This document shows positions 38,243-47,198 of a stretch of DNA of 64,000 nt, one piece after another. Position 1 is the stretch's first letter. Every line of letters begins with the position of its first letter. The stretch is from the NCBI GenBank assembly GCA_963777665.1, contig CAVZRJ010000003.1:186001-250000 (forward strand), read 5' to 3'. Both the position numbers and the translations under genes were made by a program. Source of the DNA: Bog-756 sp963777665. GTDB lineage: Bacteria > Actinomycetota > Acidimicrobiia > Acidimicrobiales > RAAP-2. Under the pieces are notes generated by a model. It ran no database searches. It saw only the letters and a program-made list of their open reading frames with translations, and had not been told where the DNA came from.

Positions 38243-39021
38243 CCCTCCTCGCCATCGAGACGGCCACAGACCTGGTCGGGGCCGCGCTGCTCCGGGACGA
38301 CGGCGGGGTGTCCGAGCGCAGCCACGAAGGCGGTCGGGCCCACGCGGAACTCCTGGCCCCGGCCATCGAGGAGGTCTGCGCCGTCTCCGGGTGCGTACTG
38401 GCCGATCTCGACGCACTCGCGGTCGACGTCGGCCCCGGCCTGTTCACCGGTCTGCGGGTGGGGGTGGCCACGGCCAAGGCACTCGGCCAGGCGCTCGGCC
38501 TCGGCGTGATCGGGATCTCCAGCCTCGACATCCTGGCCACCGCCGCGGTCGGGCTGGCCGGCCCCGACCGGGCGCGGTGGGCGGTCGCGGTCGTCGATGC
38601 CCGGCGCGGAGAGGTGTTCGCCGCGGCCTACGCGGTCGGCGACGCCGACAGCGGCGACCCCGCCGATCCGGCTCCGGCCCGCATCGACCCGGGTGAGCCG
38701 CTCAAGCCGGAGGCGCTCGCCGAGCTGCTCGGCGCCCTGGTCGCCGAGGGACCGGTGGTCGTGGTCGGTGACGGTGCCGTCCGGTACGGAGCGCTCCTCG
38801 GCGCCTGCCCCGGCGTCGACCTCGGCTTCGCCGGCCGGATCGCCTCCCCTCCCCCGACCGATCTGGCCCGGTTGGCCTCCCGACGGCTGTCCGCTGGGTT
38901 CGAGCCGCTGGCTCCCGCCGACCTGGTGCCCGACTACAGGCGTCATGCCGACGCGCGGATCAACTGGGAGGTGCGGGCGCCGCGGCGGGACGGCGTCCGT
39001 GCCGGTGGCGACCCGTGCTGA
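38239..39021 (+). CDS. tsaB: t6A biosynthesis protein TsaB
   Basis: TsaB is a non-catalytic ASKHA-fold partner of TsaD. The GTG at 38239 overlaps the tsaE stop (GTGA) and gives VTLLAIETATDLVGAAL, the family N-terminus; an ATG at 38224 would add five residues. Length is 260. The diagnostic GPGLFTGLRVG motif is present (usually GPGSFTGLR). Overlaps rimI by seven bases. Confidence 0.94.
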   Translation: MTLLAIETATDLVGAALLRDDGGVSERSHEGGRAHAELLAPAIEEVCAVSGCVLADLDALAVDVGPGLFTGLRVGVATAKALGQALGLGVIGISSLDILATAAVGLAGPDRARWAVAVVDARRGEVFAAAYAVGDADSGDPADPAPARIDPGEPLKPEALAELLGALVAEGPVVVVGDGAVRYGALLGACPGVDLGFAGRIASPPPTDLARLASRRLSAGFEPLAPADLVPDYRRHADARINWEVRAPRRDGVRAGGDPC

Positions 39022-39599
39022 CGGTGGCTCCCGGGTCTGCCGGCAGTCCGGACCGCCCCGATCGGTCCGCCGCGGCCGGCCGGGTCGTCCTCGCGCCCCT
39101 CCGGGCGAGGGACCTCCGGGCGACCCTGCGCATCGAGAAGGATGTCTTCCCCGAGCCGTGGTCGCGCCGGCTGTTCGAGGAGGAGCTCGCCCAGCGCACC
39201 TCGCGCGCCTACCGGGCGGCGTGGCTCGGGCGCCACCTGGTCGGGTACGCCGGCCAGATGTTCATCGACGACGAGGCGCACGTGAACAACGTGGCCGTGG
39301 CGCCCGCCTGGCAGGGACGACAACTCGGCACGGTGCTCCTCCTGGACCTGGTCCGTACCGCGCTCGAGCGCGGCGCGCGGCACCTCACCCTCGAGGTCCG
39401 GGTCGGCAACGAGCCGGCCCTCTCCCTCTACCGTCGCTTCGGCCTGGCGCCGGTCGGGGTGCGCCCCGACTACTACCCCGAGGGCGGCGACGCCCTCATC
39501 ATGTGGGTCCGGGAGATCGGCTCGGAGGAGTACGCGGATCGACTGGCGTCGATCGAGTCCTCGCTGCCCGCCGGGCTCGAGATCGAGCGGCGGCGGTGA
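39015..39599 (+). CDS. rimI: GNAT N-acetyltransferase, RimI type
   Basis: RimI acetylates the N-terminal alanine of ribosomal protein S18 and in actinobacteria other substrates. GTG at 39015 gives 194 residues. The GNAT acetyl-CoA site is VAPAWQGRQLGTVLL; motif B includes NEPALSLYRRFGLAPVGVRP. Its position between tsaB and tsaD is typical of RimI. The N-terminal ~25 residues look like an extension; a GTG at 39024 is an alternative start. Confidence 0.92.
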   Translation: MLTVAPGSAGSPDRPDRSAAAGRVVLAPLRARDLRATLRIEKDVFPEPWSRRLFEEELAQRTSRAYRAAWLGRHLVGYAGQMFIDDEAHVNNVAVAPAWQGRQLGTVLLLDLVRTALERGARHLTLEVRVGNEPALSLYRRFGLAPVGVRPDYYPEGGDALIMWVREIGSEEYADRLASIESSLPAGLEIERRR

Positions 39600-40621
39600 C
39601 CGGCGCCGGCACGGCCACCCGTGTCCTCGGCATCGAGACCTCGTGCGACGAGACGGCGGCCGCGGTGGTCGACGGGGGGAGGACCATCGTCTCCTCGGTG
39701 GTGAGCAGCCAGATCGACCTCCACGCCCGGTACGGCGGGGTCGTCCCCGAGCTCGCCGGCCGCGCCCACCTCGAGCTGCTGACCCCGGTGCTCGCCGACG
39801 CACTCTCGCAGGCCGGTTCGGACACCTCCGGTACCGGTATCGAGGCGGTCGCGGTCACCCACGGCCCGGGGCTCATCGGGTCCCTCCTGGTCGGGCTGGC
39901 CGAGGCCAAGGCGCTCTCCATGGCCTGGGGGGTCCCCCTGGTGGGGGTCAACCACCTCGAGGCCCACCTGTTCGCCTCGCTGCTCGAGCAGCCCGATCTC
40001 GGCTGGCCCCTGGTCGTCCTGCTGGTCTCGGGCGGCCACACCCTGCTCCTCGAGGTGGACGCCCCGGGTCGGTACCGACTCATGGGCGGCACGATCGACG
40101 ATGCTGCAGGCGAGGCATTCGACAAAGTGGCCCGGTTCATCGGTCTCGGCTATCCCGGGGGACCGGCCATCGACCGGATCGCCGAGGAGGGTGACCCGAC
40201 CGCCTACGCCTTCCCCCGGTCCCTCCCCGGCGACGGGTACGACTTCTCGTTCAGCGGCCTCAAGACCGCGGTGGTCAACCGGGTGCGCAAGGAGCCCGGC
40301 GCTGCGACGGCCGACGTGGCGGCATCCTTCCAGCAGGCGGTCGTCGACGTGCTGATCACCCGGGCCCGCCGCGCCGCCGCCGAGGTGGGGGCACGTGCCG
40401 TCTGCCTGGCCGGAGGGGTGGCCGCCAACTCGCTGTTGCGGCGGGAGGTCGAGCGGGCCTGCGCGGAGGACGGCATCGGGGCCTTCCTGCCCGGTCGGGA
40501 CCTCTGCACCGACAATGCGGCGATGGTGGCCGCGGCCGGCTGGTGGCGGCTGGGTCACGGCGGCGCGAGCCCACTGACCCTCGGTGCGGACCCGAACCTG
40601 CGCCTCGCCTCGACCGCCTGA
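39596..40621 (+). CDS. tsaD: tRNA threonylcarbamoyltransferase TsaD
   Basis: TsaD transfers the threonylcarbamoyl group to A37 of ANN-decoding tRNAs. GTG at 39596 overlaps the rimI stop, giving 341 residues. The N-terminal GIETSCDETAAAVV, the metal-binding VNHLEAHLFA, LLVSGGHTLL and the AGGVAANSLLR block are all intact. Last gene of the glycosylase-t6A run; groES follows after a gap with its own regulated promoter. Confidence 0.97.
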   Translation: MTGAGTATRVLGIETSCDETAAAVVDGGRTIVSSVVSSQIDLHARYGGVVPELAGRAHLELLTPVLADALSQAGSDTSGTGIEAVAVTHGPGLIGSLLVGLAEAKALSMAWGVPLVGVNHLEAHLFASLLEQPDLGWPLVVLLVSGGHTLLLEVDAPGRYRLMGGTIDDAAGEAFDKVARFIGLGYPGGPAIDRIAEEGDPTAYAFPRSLPGDGYDFSFSGLKTAVVNRVRKEPGAATADVAASFQQAVVDVLITRARRAAAEVGARAVCLAGGVAANSLLRREVERACAEDGIGAFLPGRDLCTDNAAMVAAAGWWRLGHGGASPLTLGADPNLRLASTA

Positions 40622-40658
40622 GCCGGACCGGGCACCCGCTGGCACTCGACCCGCCCGG

Positions 40659-40687
40659 TTGCCAAACCCGATCGGGCCGGGTATGTT
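40659..40687 (+). promoter_or_regulatory. groES-groEL promoter
   Basis: TTGCCA (40659-40664), a 17-base spacer and TATGTT (40682-40687), a good housekeeping-sigma promoter. Its -10 box overlaps the first two bases of the CIRCE repeat, so repressor binding would block it. Confidence 0.75.
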
Positions 40688-40712
40688 GGCACTCTCAACC
40701 CTCGACTGCTAA
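40686..40712. promoter_or_regulatory. CIRCE operator (HrcA binding site)
   Basis: TTGGCACTC, nine bases, GACTGCTAA. Each arm differs at one base from the consensus TTAGCACTC-N9-GAGTGCTAA. Position at the groES promoter is the classical one. It implies HrcA repression relieved by heat shock. hrcA itself is not in the window. Confidence 0.85.
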
Positions 40713-40737
40713 CGCGCGCCACAGGAGGCCCGAACAC

Positions 40738-41031
40738 ATGAGTCTGCATCCCCTCGACGACCGGATCGTCGTCCGCCCAGGCGAATCCGAGGAGACCACC
40801 GCTTCCGGTCTTGTCATCCCCGATACCGCCAAGGAGAAGCCCCAGCAGGGGGAAGTCCTGGCCGTCGGCCCCGGCCGCCGCGCCGAGTCCACCGGTGACC
40901 TGGTCCCCCTCGACATCAAGGTCGGCGACACCGTCGTGTACTCGAAGTACGGCGGCACCGAGATCACGACCGACGGTGAGGACCTGCTCATCCTCTCCAG
41001 CCGCGACGTCCTGGCCAAGGTGACCAAGTAA
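40738..41031 (+). CDS. groES: Co-chaperonin GroES
   Basis: GroES caps the GroEL cage. The 97-residue product starts at ATG 40738 with AGGAGG at 40723-40728. It contains PLDDRIVVRPGESEETTASG with the mobile loop, and GEVLAVGPGRR and VGDTVVYSKYGGTEI. Normal length. Its stop overlaps the groEL ATG by one base, so the two are coupled. Confidence 0.98.
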   Translation: MSLHPLDDRIVVRPGESEETTASGLVIPDTAKEKPQQGEVLAVGPGRRAESTGDLVPLDIKVGDTVVYSKYGGTEITTDGEDLLILSSRDVLAKVTK

Positions 41032-42692
41032 TGCCCAAGATCCTCAAATTCGACGAAGCCGCCAGACGCGGCCTCGAGGCCGGCGTCAACAAGCTGGCCG
41101 AGGTGGTCAAGGTGACGCTCGGGCCGAAGGGCCGCAACGTGGTCATCGAGAAGAAGTTCGGCGCCCCGACCATCACCAACGACGGCGTCTCCATCGCCCG
41201 TGAGGTGGAGCTCGACGACGTCTTCGAGAACATGGGCGCACAACTGGTCAAGGAGGTCGCCACCAAGACCAACGACGTGGCCGGCGACGGCACCACGACC
41301 GCCACCGTGCTGGCGCAGGCCCTCATCCGCCAGGGCCTCCGCAACGTGGCCGCAGGGGCGAATCCCCTCGGGCTGCGCAAGGGCATCGACAAGGGCGTCG
41401 CTGCCGCGGTCGAGTCGATCCGGAAGCAGTCCAAGGAGATCGACTCGAAGACGGAGATCGCGCAGGTGGCCTCCATCTCCGCGGCCGACAGCGCCATCGG
41501 TGAGGTCCTTGCGGACGCCATCGACCGGGTCGGCAAGGACGGGACGGTGACCGTCGAGGAGTCCAACACCTTCGGCATCGACCTCGAGTTCACCGAGGGG
41601 ATGCAGTTCGACAAGGGTTACCTCTCCCCGTACTTCGTCACCGACGCCGAGCGTCAGGAGGCGGTCCTCGACGATCCGCTGATCCTGTTCGTGAACACGA
41701 AGGTGAGCGCGGTACACGACCTGGTCCCTGTGCTCGAGAAGGTCATGCAGACCGGCAAGCCGCTGCTGATCGTGGCCGAGGACGTGGAAGGGGAGGCACT
41801 CGCCACCCTGGTCGTCAACAAGATCCGCGGCACGTTCACCTCGGTCGCCGTCAAGGCTCCCGGCTTCGGCGAGCGTCGCAAGGCCATGCTCCAGGACATG
41901 GCCATCCTGACCGGTGCCCAGGTGATCTCCGAGGAGATCGGCCTCAAGCTCGACACCACGACGGTGGACCTGCTGGGCAAGGCACGCCGGATCATCGTGA
42001 CCAAGGACGACACCACCATCATCGAGGGCGGCGGCTCCTCCGACGAGGTCAAGGGACGGATCGGGCAGATCAAGCGCGAGATCGACGAGACCGACTCGGA
42101 CTGGGACCGCGAGAAGCTGCAGGAGCGGCTCGCCAAGTTGGCCGGCGGGGTGGCCGTGGTCAAGGTCGGAGCCGCCACCGAGGTGGAGCTCAAGGAGAAG
42201 AAGCACCGCATCGAGGATGCGCTCTCCGCGACCCGGGCCGCCGTCGAGGAGGGCATCGTGGCCGGTGGTGGGACCTCGTTGGTCCGCTCCCGTCCCGCGG
42301 TGCAGGCCGTGGTGGACTCCCTCTCCGGGGACGAGGCCACCGGTGCCGCCATCGTGCTCAAGGCGCTGTCAGCACCGCTCGAGGCCATCGCCGCCAACGC
42401 GGGGCTCGAGGGGACCGTGTTCGTCCGCGAGGTCGAGTCGAAGAAGGGCTCCATCGGGCTCAACGCGATGACCGGCCAACTCGAGGACCTGGTCAAGGCC
42501 GGGGTGATCGACCCGGCCAAGGTGACCCGCTCTGCGCTGCAGAACGCGGCGTCGATCGCCGGTCTGCTGCTGACCACCGAGGCGCTCGTCGCCGACAAGC
42601 CCGAGAAGTCCGATCCGGCCGCCGCCGCGGCCGCCGCCGCAGCCATGGGCGGCGGCATGGGCGGTATGGGCGGTATGGGCGGCATGATGTAG
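41031..42692 (+). CDS. groEL: Chaperonin GroEL
   Basis: GroEL is the ATP-driven folding cage. The 553-residue protein has the ATPase GDGTTTATVLAQ, apical and intermediate domains of normal length, and the Gly-Met repeat tail (GGMGGMGGMGGMM) of housekeeping chaperonins, rather than the His-rich tail of actinobacterial GroEL1. Controlled with groES by the CIRCE operator at 40686. Confidence 0.98.
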   Translation: MPKILKFDEAARRGLEAGVNKLAEVVKVTLGPKGRNVVIEKKFGAPTITNDGVSIAREVELDDVFENMGAQLVKEVATKTNDVAGDGTTTATVLAQALIRQGLRNVAAGANPLGLRKGIDKGVAAAVESIRKQSKEIDSKTEIAQVASISAADSAIGEVLADAIDRVGKDGTVTVEESNTFGIDLEFTEGMQFDKGYLSPYFVTDAERQEAVLDDPLILFVNTKVSAVHDLVPVLEKVMQTGKPLLIVAEDVEGEALATLVVNKIRGTFTSVAVKAPGFGERRKAMLQDMAILTGAQVISEEIGLKLDTTTVDLLGKARRIIVTKDDTTIIEGGGSSDEVKGRIGQIKREIDETDSDWDREKLQERLAKLAGGVAVVKVGAATEVELKEKKHRIEDALSATRAAVEEGIVAGGGTSLVRSRPAVQAVVDSLSGDEATGAAIVLKALSAPLEAIAANAGLEGTVFVREVESKKGSIGLNAMTGQLEDLVKAGVIDPAKVTRSALQNAASIAGLLLTTEALVADKPEKSDPAAAAAAAAAMGGGMGGMGGMGGMM

Positions 42693-42714
42693 TCATGGGC
42701 CGGGGGTGGCGATC

Positions 42715-42921
42715 TCAGTGCGGCCGTTCGGGCACGTAGTGACGGTCGCCACCCCGGTCGACCCAGACCCGCATCATCCGCTCGGTGCCCGGGTCACGGA
42801 AGACCTCGTCGGTCGGCGTCCAGCCGGCTTCCGGCGCATCGGACTCCCCGTGGCGCCGGACGAAGAAGCTGATGACCACCGCGACGAGCACCGCGACCGC
42901 GACGAGGGCGAGGATCACCAC
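42715..42921 (-). CDS. Small single-pass membrane protein, unknown function
   Basis: A 68-residue product from a GTG at 42921. Residues about 2-22 are one hydrophobic helix (VILALVAVAVLVAVVISFF), followed by an Arg/His stop-transfer and a soluble tail containing RVWVDRGGDRHYVPE. I do not recognise a named family. It converges on groEL and is probably co-transcribed with the YbjQ-like gene 34 bases upstream. Its clear membrane-tail layout and codon use support a real gene. Confidence 0.6.
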   Translation of the reverse strand: MVILALVAVAVLVAVVISFFVRRHGESDAPEAGWTPTDEVFRDPGTERMMRVWVDRGGDRHYVPERPH

Positions 42922-42955
42922 GACCGCCCGCCGGCCTCCCGGGAACGGGCCACCG

Positions 42956-43318
42956 TCAGCTGCGGGCGCCGACGACGACCGCGGTGCCGTAGGCGACGAT
43001 CTCGGTCAGGGACTGGCCCACCTCTGAAGAGTCGAACCGGAACGACACGATGGCGTTGGCACCCTGGATCCGGGCGTTCTCGATCATCCGGTCGAGCGCG
43101 TGCCGGCGGCTGTCCTCGACCAGCTTGGTGTACTGCTTGACCTCGCCCCCGGCCAGCGCCCTGAACCCTGCGGTCACCCCTTTCGCCGCTCCCATCGAGC
43201 GCACGACCACCCCGAAGACCATCCCGAGGCTCCGATCGATGCTCCACTCGGGAAACTCGAGGGCGGTGGTGATCGGGAACTGTGCGTAGGTGGCCTGGGT
43301 CCCGCTCGCATCGGTCAT
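42956..43318 (-). CDS. YbjQ/UPF0145-family protein
   Basis: A 120-residue product from the ATG at 43318. It has the YbjQ core: an N-terminal strand with GMVFGVVVRSMG, a helical middle and the C-terminal ARIQGANAIVSFRFDSSEV, then AYGTAVVV. The family forms pentameric rings with no settled function; some members were called heavy-metal-binding by fold. The frame is open 35 codons further upstream, but that part is not conserved. Likely a two-gene unit with the small membrane protein. Confidence 0.85.
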   Translation of the reverse strand: MTDASGTQATYAQFPITTALEFPEWSIDRSLGMVFGVVVRSMGAAKGVTAGFRALAGGEVKQYTKLVEDSRRHALDRMIENARIQGANAIVSFRFDSSEVGQSLTEIVAYGTAVVVGARS

Positions 43319-43397
43319 CGAGTCTGCCTCCGTTGTCTGCGCCCGTTCCGCGCGCTGCGCGCATCCCGCGCCGGTTCGGGGTCGCTTGCGCCGGTCG

Positions 43398-43403
43398 ATC
43401 GTA
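43398..43403 (-). promoter_or_regulatory. Candidate -10 box for the YbjQ-like gene
   Basis: On the minus strand TACGAT lies about 80 bases upstream of the ATG at 43318, in the 179-base divergent gap shared with the Nudix gene. The -35 match is poor. Confidence 0.3.
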
Positions 43404-43483
43404 ACCAACCGGCTCGCCCGCACCGGGCATGGTCCCGCCGCCCATCGCAGCGCGCGCCGGGCCGGTGCGCAGCACCTGCCCCC

Positions 43484-43489
43484 TAGTCT
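43484..43489 (+). promoter_or_regulatory. Leaderless -10 box of the Nudix gene
   Basis: TAGTCT ends eight bases before the ATG at 43498; no Shine-Dalgarno is present. Confidence 0.4.
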
Positions 43490-43497
43490 CTTGGGCG

Positions 43498-44277
43498 ATG
43501 GCCAACCCGACCCCGCGATCCCCTGTCGGACCCCAGGTCATCCCCCGTCCACCGCGTCACCGTCCCGGCCGGCCGGCTCCCTGGGCCGAACTGGAACCCG
43601 AACGGCGCGATCCCGTGCGCCTGGCAGCGGTGCTCGACGAGGTCACGTCCCGCGACGGCTCGTCGGACGCCGCGACCACGGCCCGGGAGGTGGCCGAGTT
43701 CGTCCGGACCTTCGAGACCGCACCCGACACCAACCCGGCCGCCGTGTTGGTGGCCCTCTTCGAGGAGGCCGGCCAGGCGCGGGTCCTGCTCACCGTCCGC
43801 TCGAGCAGCCTGCGCTCCCACCAGGGGGAGGTGGCGTTCCCCGGCGGACGGCTCGAACCGGGCGAGACGGCGGAGGAGGGAGCGCTGCGCGAGGCCTGGG
43901 AGGAGGTCGGCCTCGACCCAGCGCTGGTCACCGTCGTCGGGCACCTCACCCCGTTGCCGACCATCTCCTCCGACACGCTGATGACCCCGGTCGTGGCCAG
44001 CCTCGGGGGCCGGCCGAAGACGCGGGCGGCCCCGGAGGAGGTCTCCCGGATCTTCGACGTGGCACTCGCCGACCTCCTGGCCGACGGTGCCTTCGTCGAG
44101 GAGTGGTGGGCGGTCCCGGGTCGGCGCGGGATCGACGACGTGCCCGGCGGTGAGTTCCCGGTGTGGTTCTTCGCCGCAGGCGGCGAGACCATCTGGGGGG
44201 CGACCGCCAGGGTCCTGACCGAGCTGCTCTGCCTGGTTGTCGGCGTGCCCGCACCTCGGTCCCGGCTCGGCCGATGA
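43498..44277 (+). CDS. Nudix hydrolase, CoA-pyrophosphatase-like
   Basis: A 259-residue protein from ATG 43498. The Nudix box is complete: GGRLEPGETAEEGALREAWE then EVGL. It is preceded by LLTVRSSSLRSHQGEVAFPG, the extra motif of coenzyme A diphosphatases (NudL/UPF0035 type), which split CoA to phosphopantetheine and 3',5'-ADP. The C-terminus has WFFAAGGETIWGATARVL, also typical of that subgroup. About 85 N-terminal residues, Pro/Arg-rich then helical, precede the domain. Confidence 0.88.
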   Translation: MANPTPRSPVGPQVIPRPPRHRPGRPAPWAELEPERRDPVRLAAVLDEVTSRDGSSDAATTAREVAEFVRTFETAPDTNPAAVLVALFEEAGQARVLLTVRSSSLRSHQGEVAFPGGRLEPGETAEEGALREAWEEVGLDPALVTVVGHLTPLPTISSDTLMTPVVASLGGRPKTRAAPEEVSRIFDVALADLLADGAFVEEWWAVPGRRGIDDVPGGEFPVWFFAAGGETIWGATARVLTELLCLVVGVPAPRSRLGR

Positions 44278-44326
44278 GGCGGACTTCCGGGCACGGGGCA
44301 GGGTCCGACCTCAGGTGTGTAGGCGG

Positions 44327-44332
44327 TATCGT
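44327..44332 (+). promoter_or_regulatory. Candidate -10 box upstream of guaB3
   Basis: TATCGT lies in the gap between the Nudix gene and guaB3. An ATG five bases after it is in frame with guaB3, but the conserved protein begins 81 bases later behind GGAGG, so a leadered transcript is more likely here. Confidence 0.4.
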
Positions 44333-44418
44333 GGTGCATGATCGACCGGCGTGCTCACCAATCCGCTGACGGTCTGGGGGGTTCGTACACACCGCAACCT
44401 GATCCGGAGGACGCACAC

Positions 44419-45582
44419 GTGGCTGAGCTAGAGATCGGCATCTTCAAGTCGGGACGGAGGGCCTACGGACTCGACGACATCGCGATCGTCCCGAGCCGGC
44501 GCACCCGCGATCCCGAGGATGTCGACATCAGCTGGGAGATCGACGCCTACCGCTTCGAGCTCCCCCTCATGGCCTCGGCCATGGACGGGGTGGTGAGCCC
44601 GGCCACCGCCATCGAGGTCGGTCGCATCGGTGGGCTCGGCGTGCTCAACCTCGAGGGCCTGTGGACCCGGTACGACGACCCGACCCCCCTCTTCGACGAG
44701 ATCCGTGAGCTCCCGGCCGAGAAGGCCACCGCCCGCATGCAGCAGATGTACGCCGAGCCGGTGCAGATCGAGCTCGTGACCCGGCGGATCAAGGAGATGA
44801 AGGCCGCCGGCATCACGACCGCCGCATCGGTCACCCCGCAGCGGACCGAATCGCTCGCCCCCGCCCTGCTCGCCGCCGAGCTCGACATCCTGGTCATCCA
44901 GGGCACCGTCGTCTCCGCAGAGCACGTCTCCAAGACCGTCGAACCGCTCAACCTCAAGCGGTTCATCCGCGAGTTCGAGATCCCGGTGATCGTGGGCGGC
45001 TGCGCCTCGTACCAGGCCGGCCTGCACCTGATGCGGACCGGCGCGGTGGGCGTGCTGGTCGGGGTCGGGCCGGGCAACGCCTGCACCACCCGCGGCGTCC
45101 TCGGCATCGGCGTTCCGCAGGCCACCGCCATCGCGGATGTGGCCGGAGCCCGCATGCGCCACCTGGACGAGACCGGCGTCTACTGCCACGTGATCGCCGA
45201 CGGGGGTATGTCCAAGGGTGGGGACATCGCCAAGGCCGTCGCCTGCGGGGCCGACGCGGTCATGCTCGGCTCGCCGCTCTCCTCCGCGGTCGAGGCGCCC
45301 GCACGGGGCTACCACTGGGGCATGGCCACCTTCCATCCCACCCTGCCCCGTGGCGCGCGGGTGCAGACCACCACCCGGGGCACCCTCCGCGAGATCCTGC
45401 TCGGCCCCGCCCACGAGAACGACGGGCGGATGAACCTCTTCGGGGCGCTCCGCACGGCCATGGCCACCTGCGGCTACCAGACGGTGAAGGAGTTCCAGAA
45501 GGCCGAGGTCATGGTGGCCCCGGCCCTGCAGACCGAGGGCAAGGACCTCCAGCGGTCGCAGGGTGTCGGCATGGGCCATTGA
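44419..45582 (+). CDS. guaB3: GuaB3-family IMP dehydrogenase-related protein
   Basis: GuaB3 proteins are IMPDH/GMP-reductase-fold TIM barrels without the CBS domains of GuaB. The GTG at 44419 (GGAGG at 44406-44410) gives 387 residues; an in-frame ATG at 44338 would add a non-conserved 27. Family blocks are AYGLDDIAIVPSRRTRDPED, AYRFELPLMASAMDG and GADAVMLGSPL. The active-site loop is GPGNACTTR with Cys at residue 222 (codon 45082-45084), whereas the mycobacterial GuaB3 I recall lacks this cysteine. TTGA overlap with guaA supports a role in GMP supply or salvage. Confidence 0.9.
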   Translation: MAELEIGIFKSGRRAYGLDDIAIVPSRRTRDPEDVDISWEIDAYRFELPLMASAMDGVVSPATAIEVGRIGGLGVLNLEGLWTRYDDPTPLFDEIRELPAEKATARMQQMYAEPVQIELVTRRIKEMKAAGITTAASVTPQRTESLAPALLAAELDILVIQGTVVSAEHVSKTVEPLNLKRFIREFEIPVIVGGCASYQAGLHLMRTGAVGVLVGVGPGNACTTRGVLGIGVPQATAIADVAGARMRHLDETGVYCHVIADGGMSKGGDIAKAVACGADAVMLGSPLSSAVEAPARGYHWGMATFHPTLPRGARVQTTTRGTLREILLGPAHENDGRMNLFGALRTAMATCGYQTVKEFQKAEVMVAPALQTEGKDLQRSQGVGMGH

Positions 45583-47198
45583 GCCAGGCGCCGAGCACCG
45601 ACGACCCCAGCCACGGGCCGGTCCTGGTCGTCGACTTCGGCGCCCAGTACGCACAGCTCATCGCCCGGCGGGTCCGCGAGGCGCACGTCTACTCCGAGAT
45701 CGTCCCGCACTCGTCCACCGCCGCCGATCTGGCCGCCCGCAACCCGTCGGGCATCATCCTCTCCGGCGGACCGAAGTCGGTCAACGAGACACCGGCTCCG
45801 CAGATCGACCCGGCCGTCTACGACCTCGGGGTGCCCGTCCTCGGCATCTGCTACGGGGCCCAGCTCATGGCGCGACAGCTCGGGGGGGAGGTGGCCCGCA
45901 CCGGCCGCGGCGAGTACGGCCGTACGTCGCTCACGGTGACCGGTAGGTCGTCGCTGTTCGTCGACTGGCCCGAGCACGTCGAGGTGTGGATGAGCCACGC
46001 CGACGCGATCACCGGCGTGCCCGAGGGGTTCGTGGCGACCGCCACCAGCCCCGAAGCGCCGGTGGCCGCATTCCACCACGCCGAACGGGACCTCTACGGC
46101 GTGCAGTTCCACCCCGAGGTGGTCCACACCGAACGCGGTCGCGACCTGCTCGAGCGCTTCCTCCACGATGTCTGCCACTGCCCGCCACTCTGGACCCACA
46201 CCTCGATCATCGAGTCCCAGGTCGAGGCGGTCCGGGCCCAGGTCGGATCGTCGCCGGTCCTCTGCGCGCTGTCCGGCGGGGTGGACTCGGCGGTTGCCGC
46301 CGCGCTGGTGCACAAGGCAGTCGGCGATCAGCTCACCTGTGTCTACGTCGACACCGGCCTGATGCGGGCCCAGGAGAGCGAACAGGTCGAGGAGACGTTC
46401 CGCCGGCAGTTCCACATCGACCTGGTCCATGTGAAGGCCGCCGACCGGTTCTTCGACGCACTTGCCGGGGTGACCGATCCCGAGGCGAAGCGGAAGATCA
46501 TCGGCGAGCTGTTCATCCGCATCTTCGAAGAGGTGGCCCGCGACCTGGTGGTGGAGAAGGGCGATCTGACCGGGGACACCGTCGCCGGCGGGAGCGACGC
46601 GCCCGGGGCGACCACCGGCTTCCTCGTCCAGGGCACCCTCTACCCGGACGTCATCGAGTCGGGCTCGGCCTCGGCGGCCACCATCAAGTCCCACCACAAC
46701 GTGGGCGGTCTGCCCGACGACCTCGCCTTCGACCTGGTCGAGCCCCTCCGGCTCCTGTTCAAGGACGAGGTCCGGGCGGTCGGCGAGGAGCTCGGCCTGC
46801 CGCACGAGATCGTCTGGCGACAGCCCTTCCCCGGGCCCGGGTTGGCCGTCCGTATCGTGGGTGAGGTCACCCCCGAACGGGCAGGCATCCTGCGGGCGGC
46901 CGACGAGATCGTGGTCGAGGAGATCCGGCGGGCCGGTCTCTACCGCGACCTCTGGCAGAGCTTCGCCGTCCTCCCAGCCGTGCGGACGGTCGGGGTCATG
47001 GGGGACGGCCGCACCTACGCGTACCCGATCGTGATCCGGGCCGTCACCAGCGAGGACGCCATGACCGCCGACTGGGCACGCCTTCCCTACGACTTGCTCG
47101 AGCGCCTCTCCTCCCGGATCATCAACGAGGTGGACGGCGTCAACCGGGTGGCTCTGGATATCACCTCCAAGCCCCCCGGCACCATCGAGTGGGAATGA
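45579..47198 (+). CDS. guaA: GMP synthase (glutamine-hydrolysing)
   Basis: GuaA converts XMP to GMP. The 539-residue protein has the class I glutaminase triad (Cys in GICYGAQL, His and Glu in QFHPEVVHT), the ATP-pyrophosphatase P-loop LSGGVDSAVAAAL and the C-terminal dimerisation domain ending DITSKPPGTIEWE. TTG start at 45579 overlaps the guaB3 stop. Stop overlaps the pcrA ATG. Confidence 0.97.
   Translation: MSQAPSTDDPSHGPVLVVDFGAQYAQLIARRVREAHVYSEIVPHSSTAADLAARNPSGIILSGGPKSVNETPAPQIDPAVYDLGVPVLGICYGAQLMARQLGGEVARTGRGEYGRTSLTVTGRSSLFVDWPEHVEVWMSHADAITGVPEGFVATATSPEAPVAAFHHAERDLYGVQFHPEVVHTERGRDLLERFLHDVCHCPPLWTHTSIIESQVEAVRAQVGSSPVLCALSGGVDSAVAAALVHKAVGDQLTCVYVDTGLMRAQESEQVEETFRRQFHIDLVHVKAADRFFDALAGVTDPEAKRKIIGELFIRIFEEVARDLVVEKGDLTGDTVAGGSDAPGATTGFLVQGTLYPDVIESGSASAATIKSHHNVGGLPDDLAFDLVEPLRLLFKDEVRAVGEELGLPHEIVWRQPFPGPGLAVRIVGEVTPERAGILRAADEIVVEEIRRAGLYRDLWQSFAVLPAVRTVGVMGDGRTYAYPIVIRAVTSEDAMTADWARLPYDLLERLSSRIINEVDGVNRVALDITSKPPGTIEWE

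Noticed and set aside
42915..43541. Minus-strand frame of 208 codons overlapping the YbjQ-like gene
   Set aside because: Arg/Gly-rich shadow; the YbjQ core is in a different frame.
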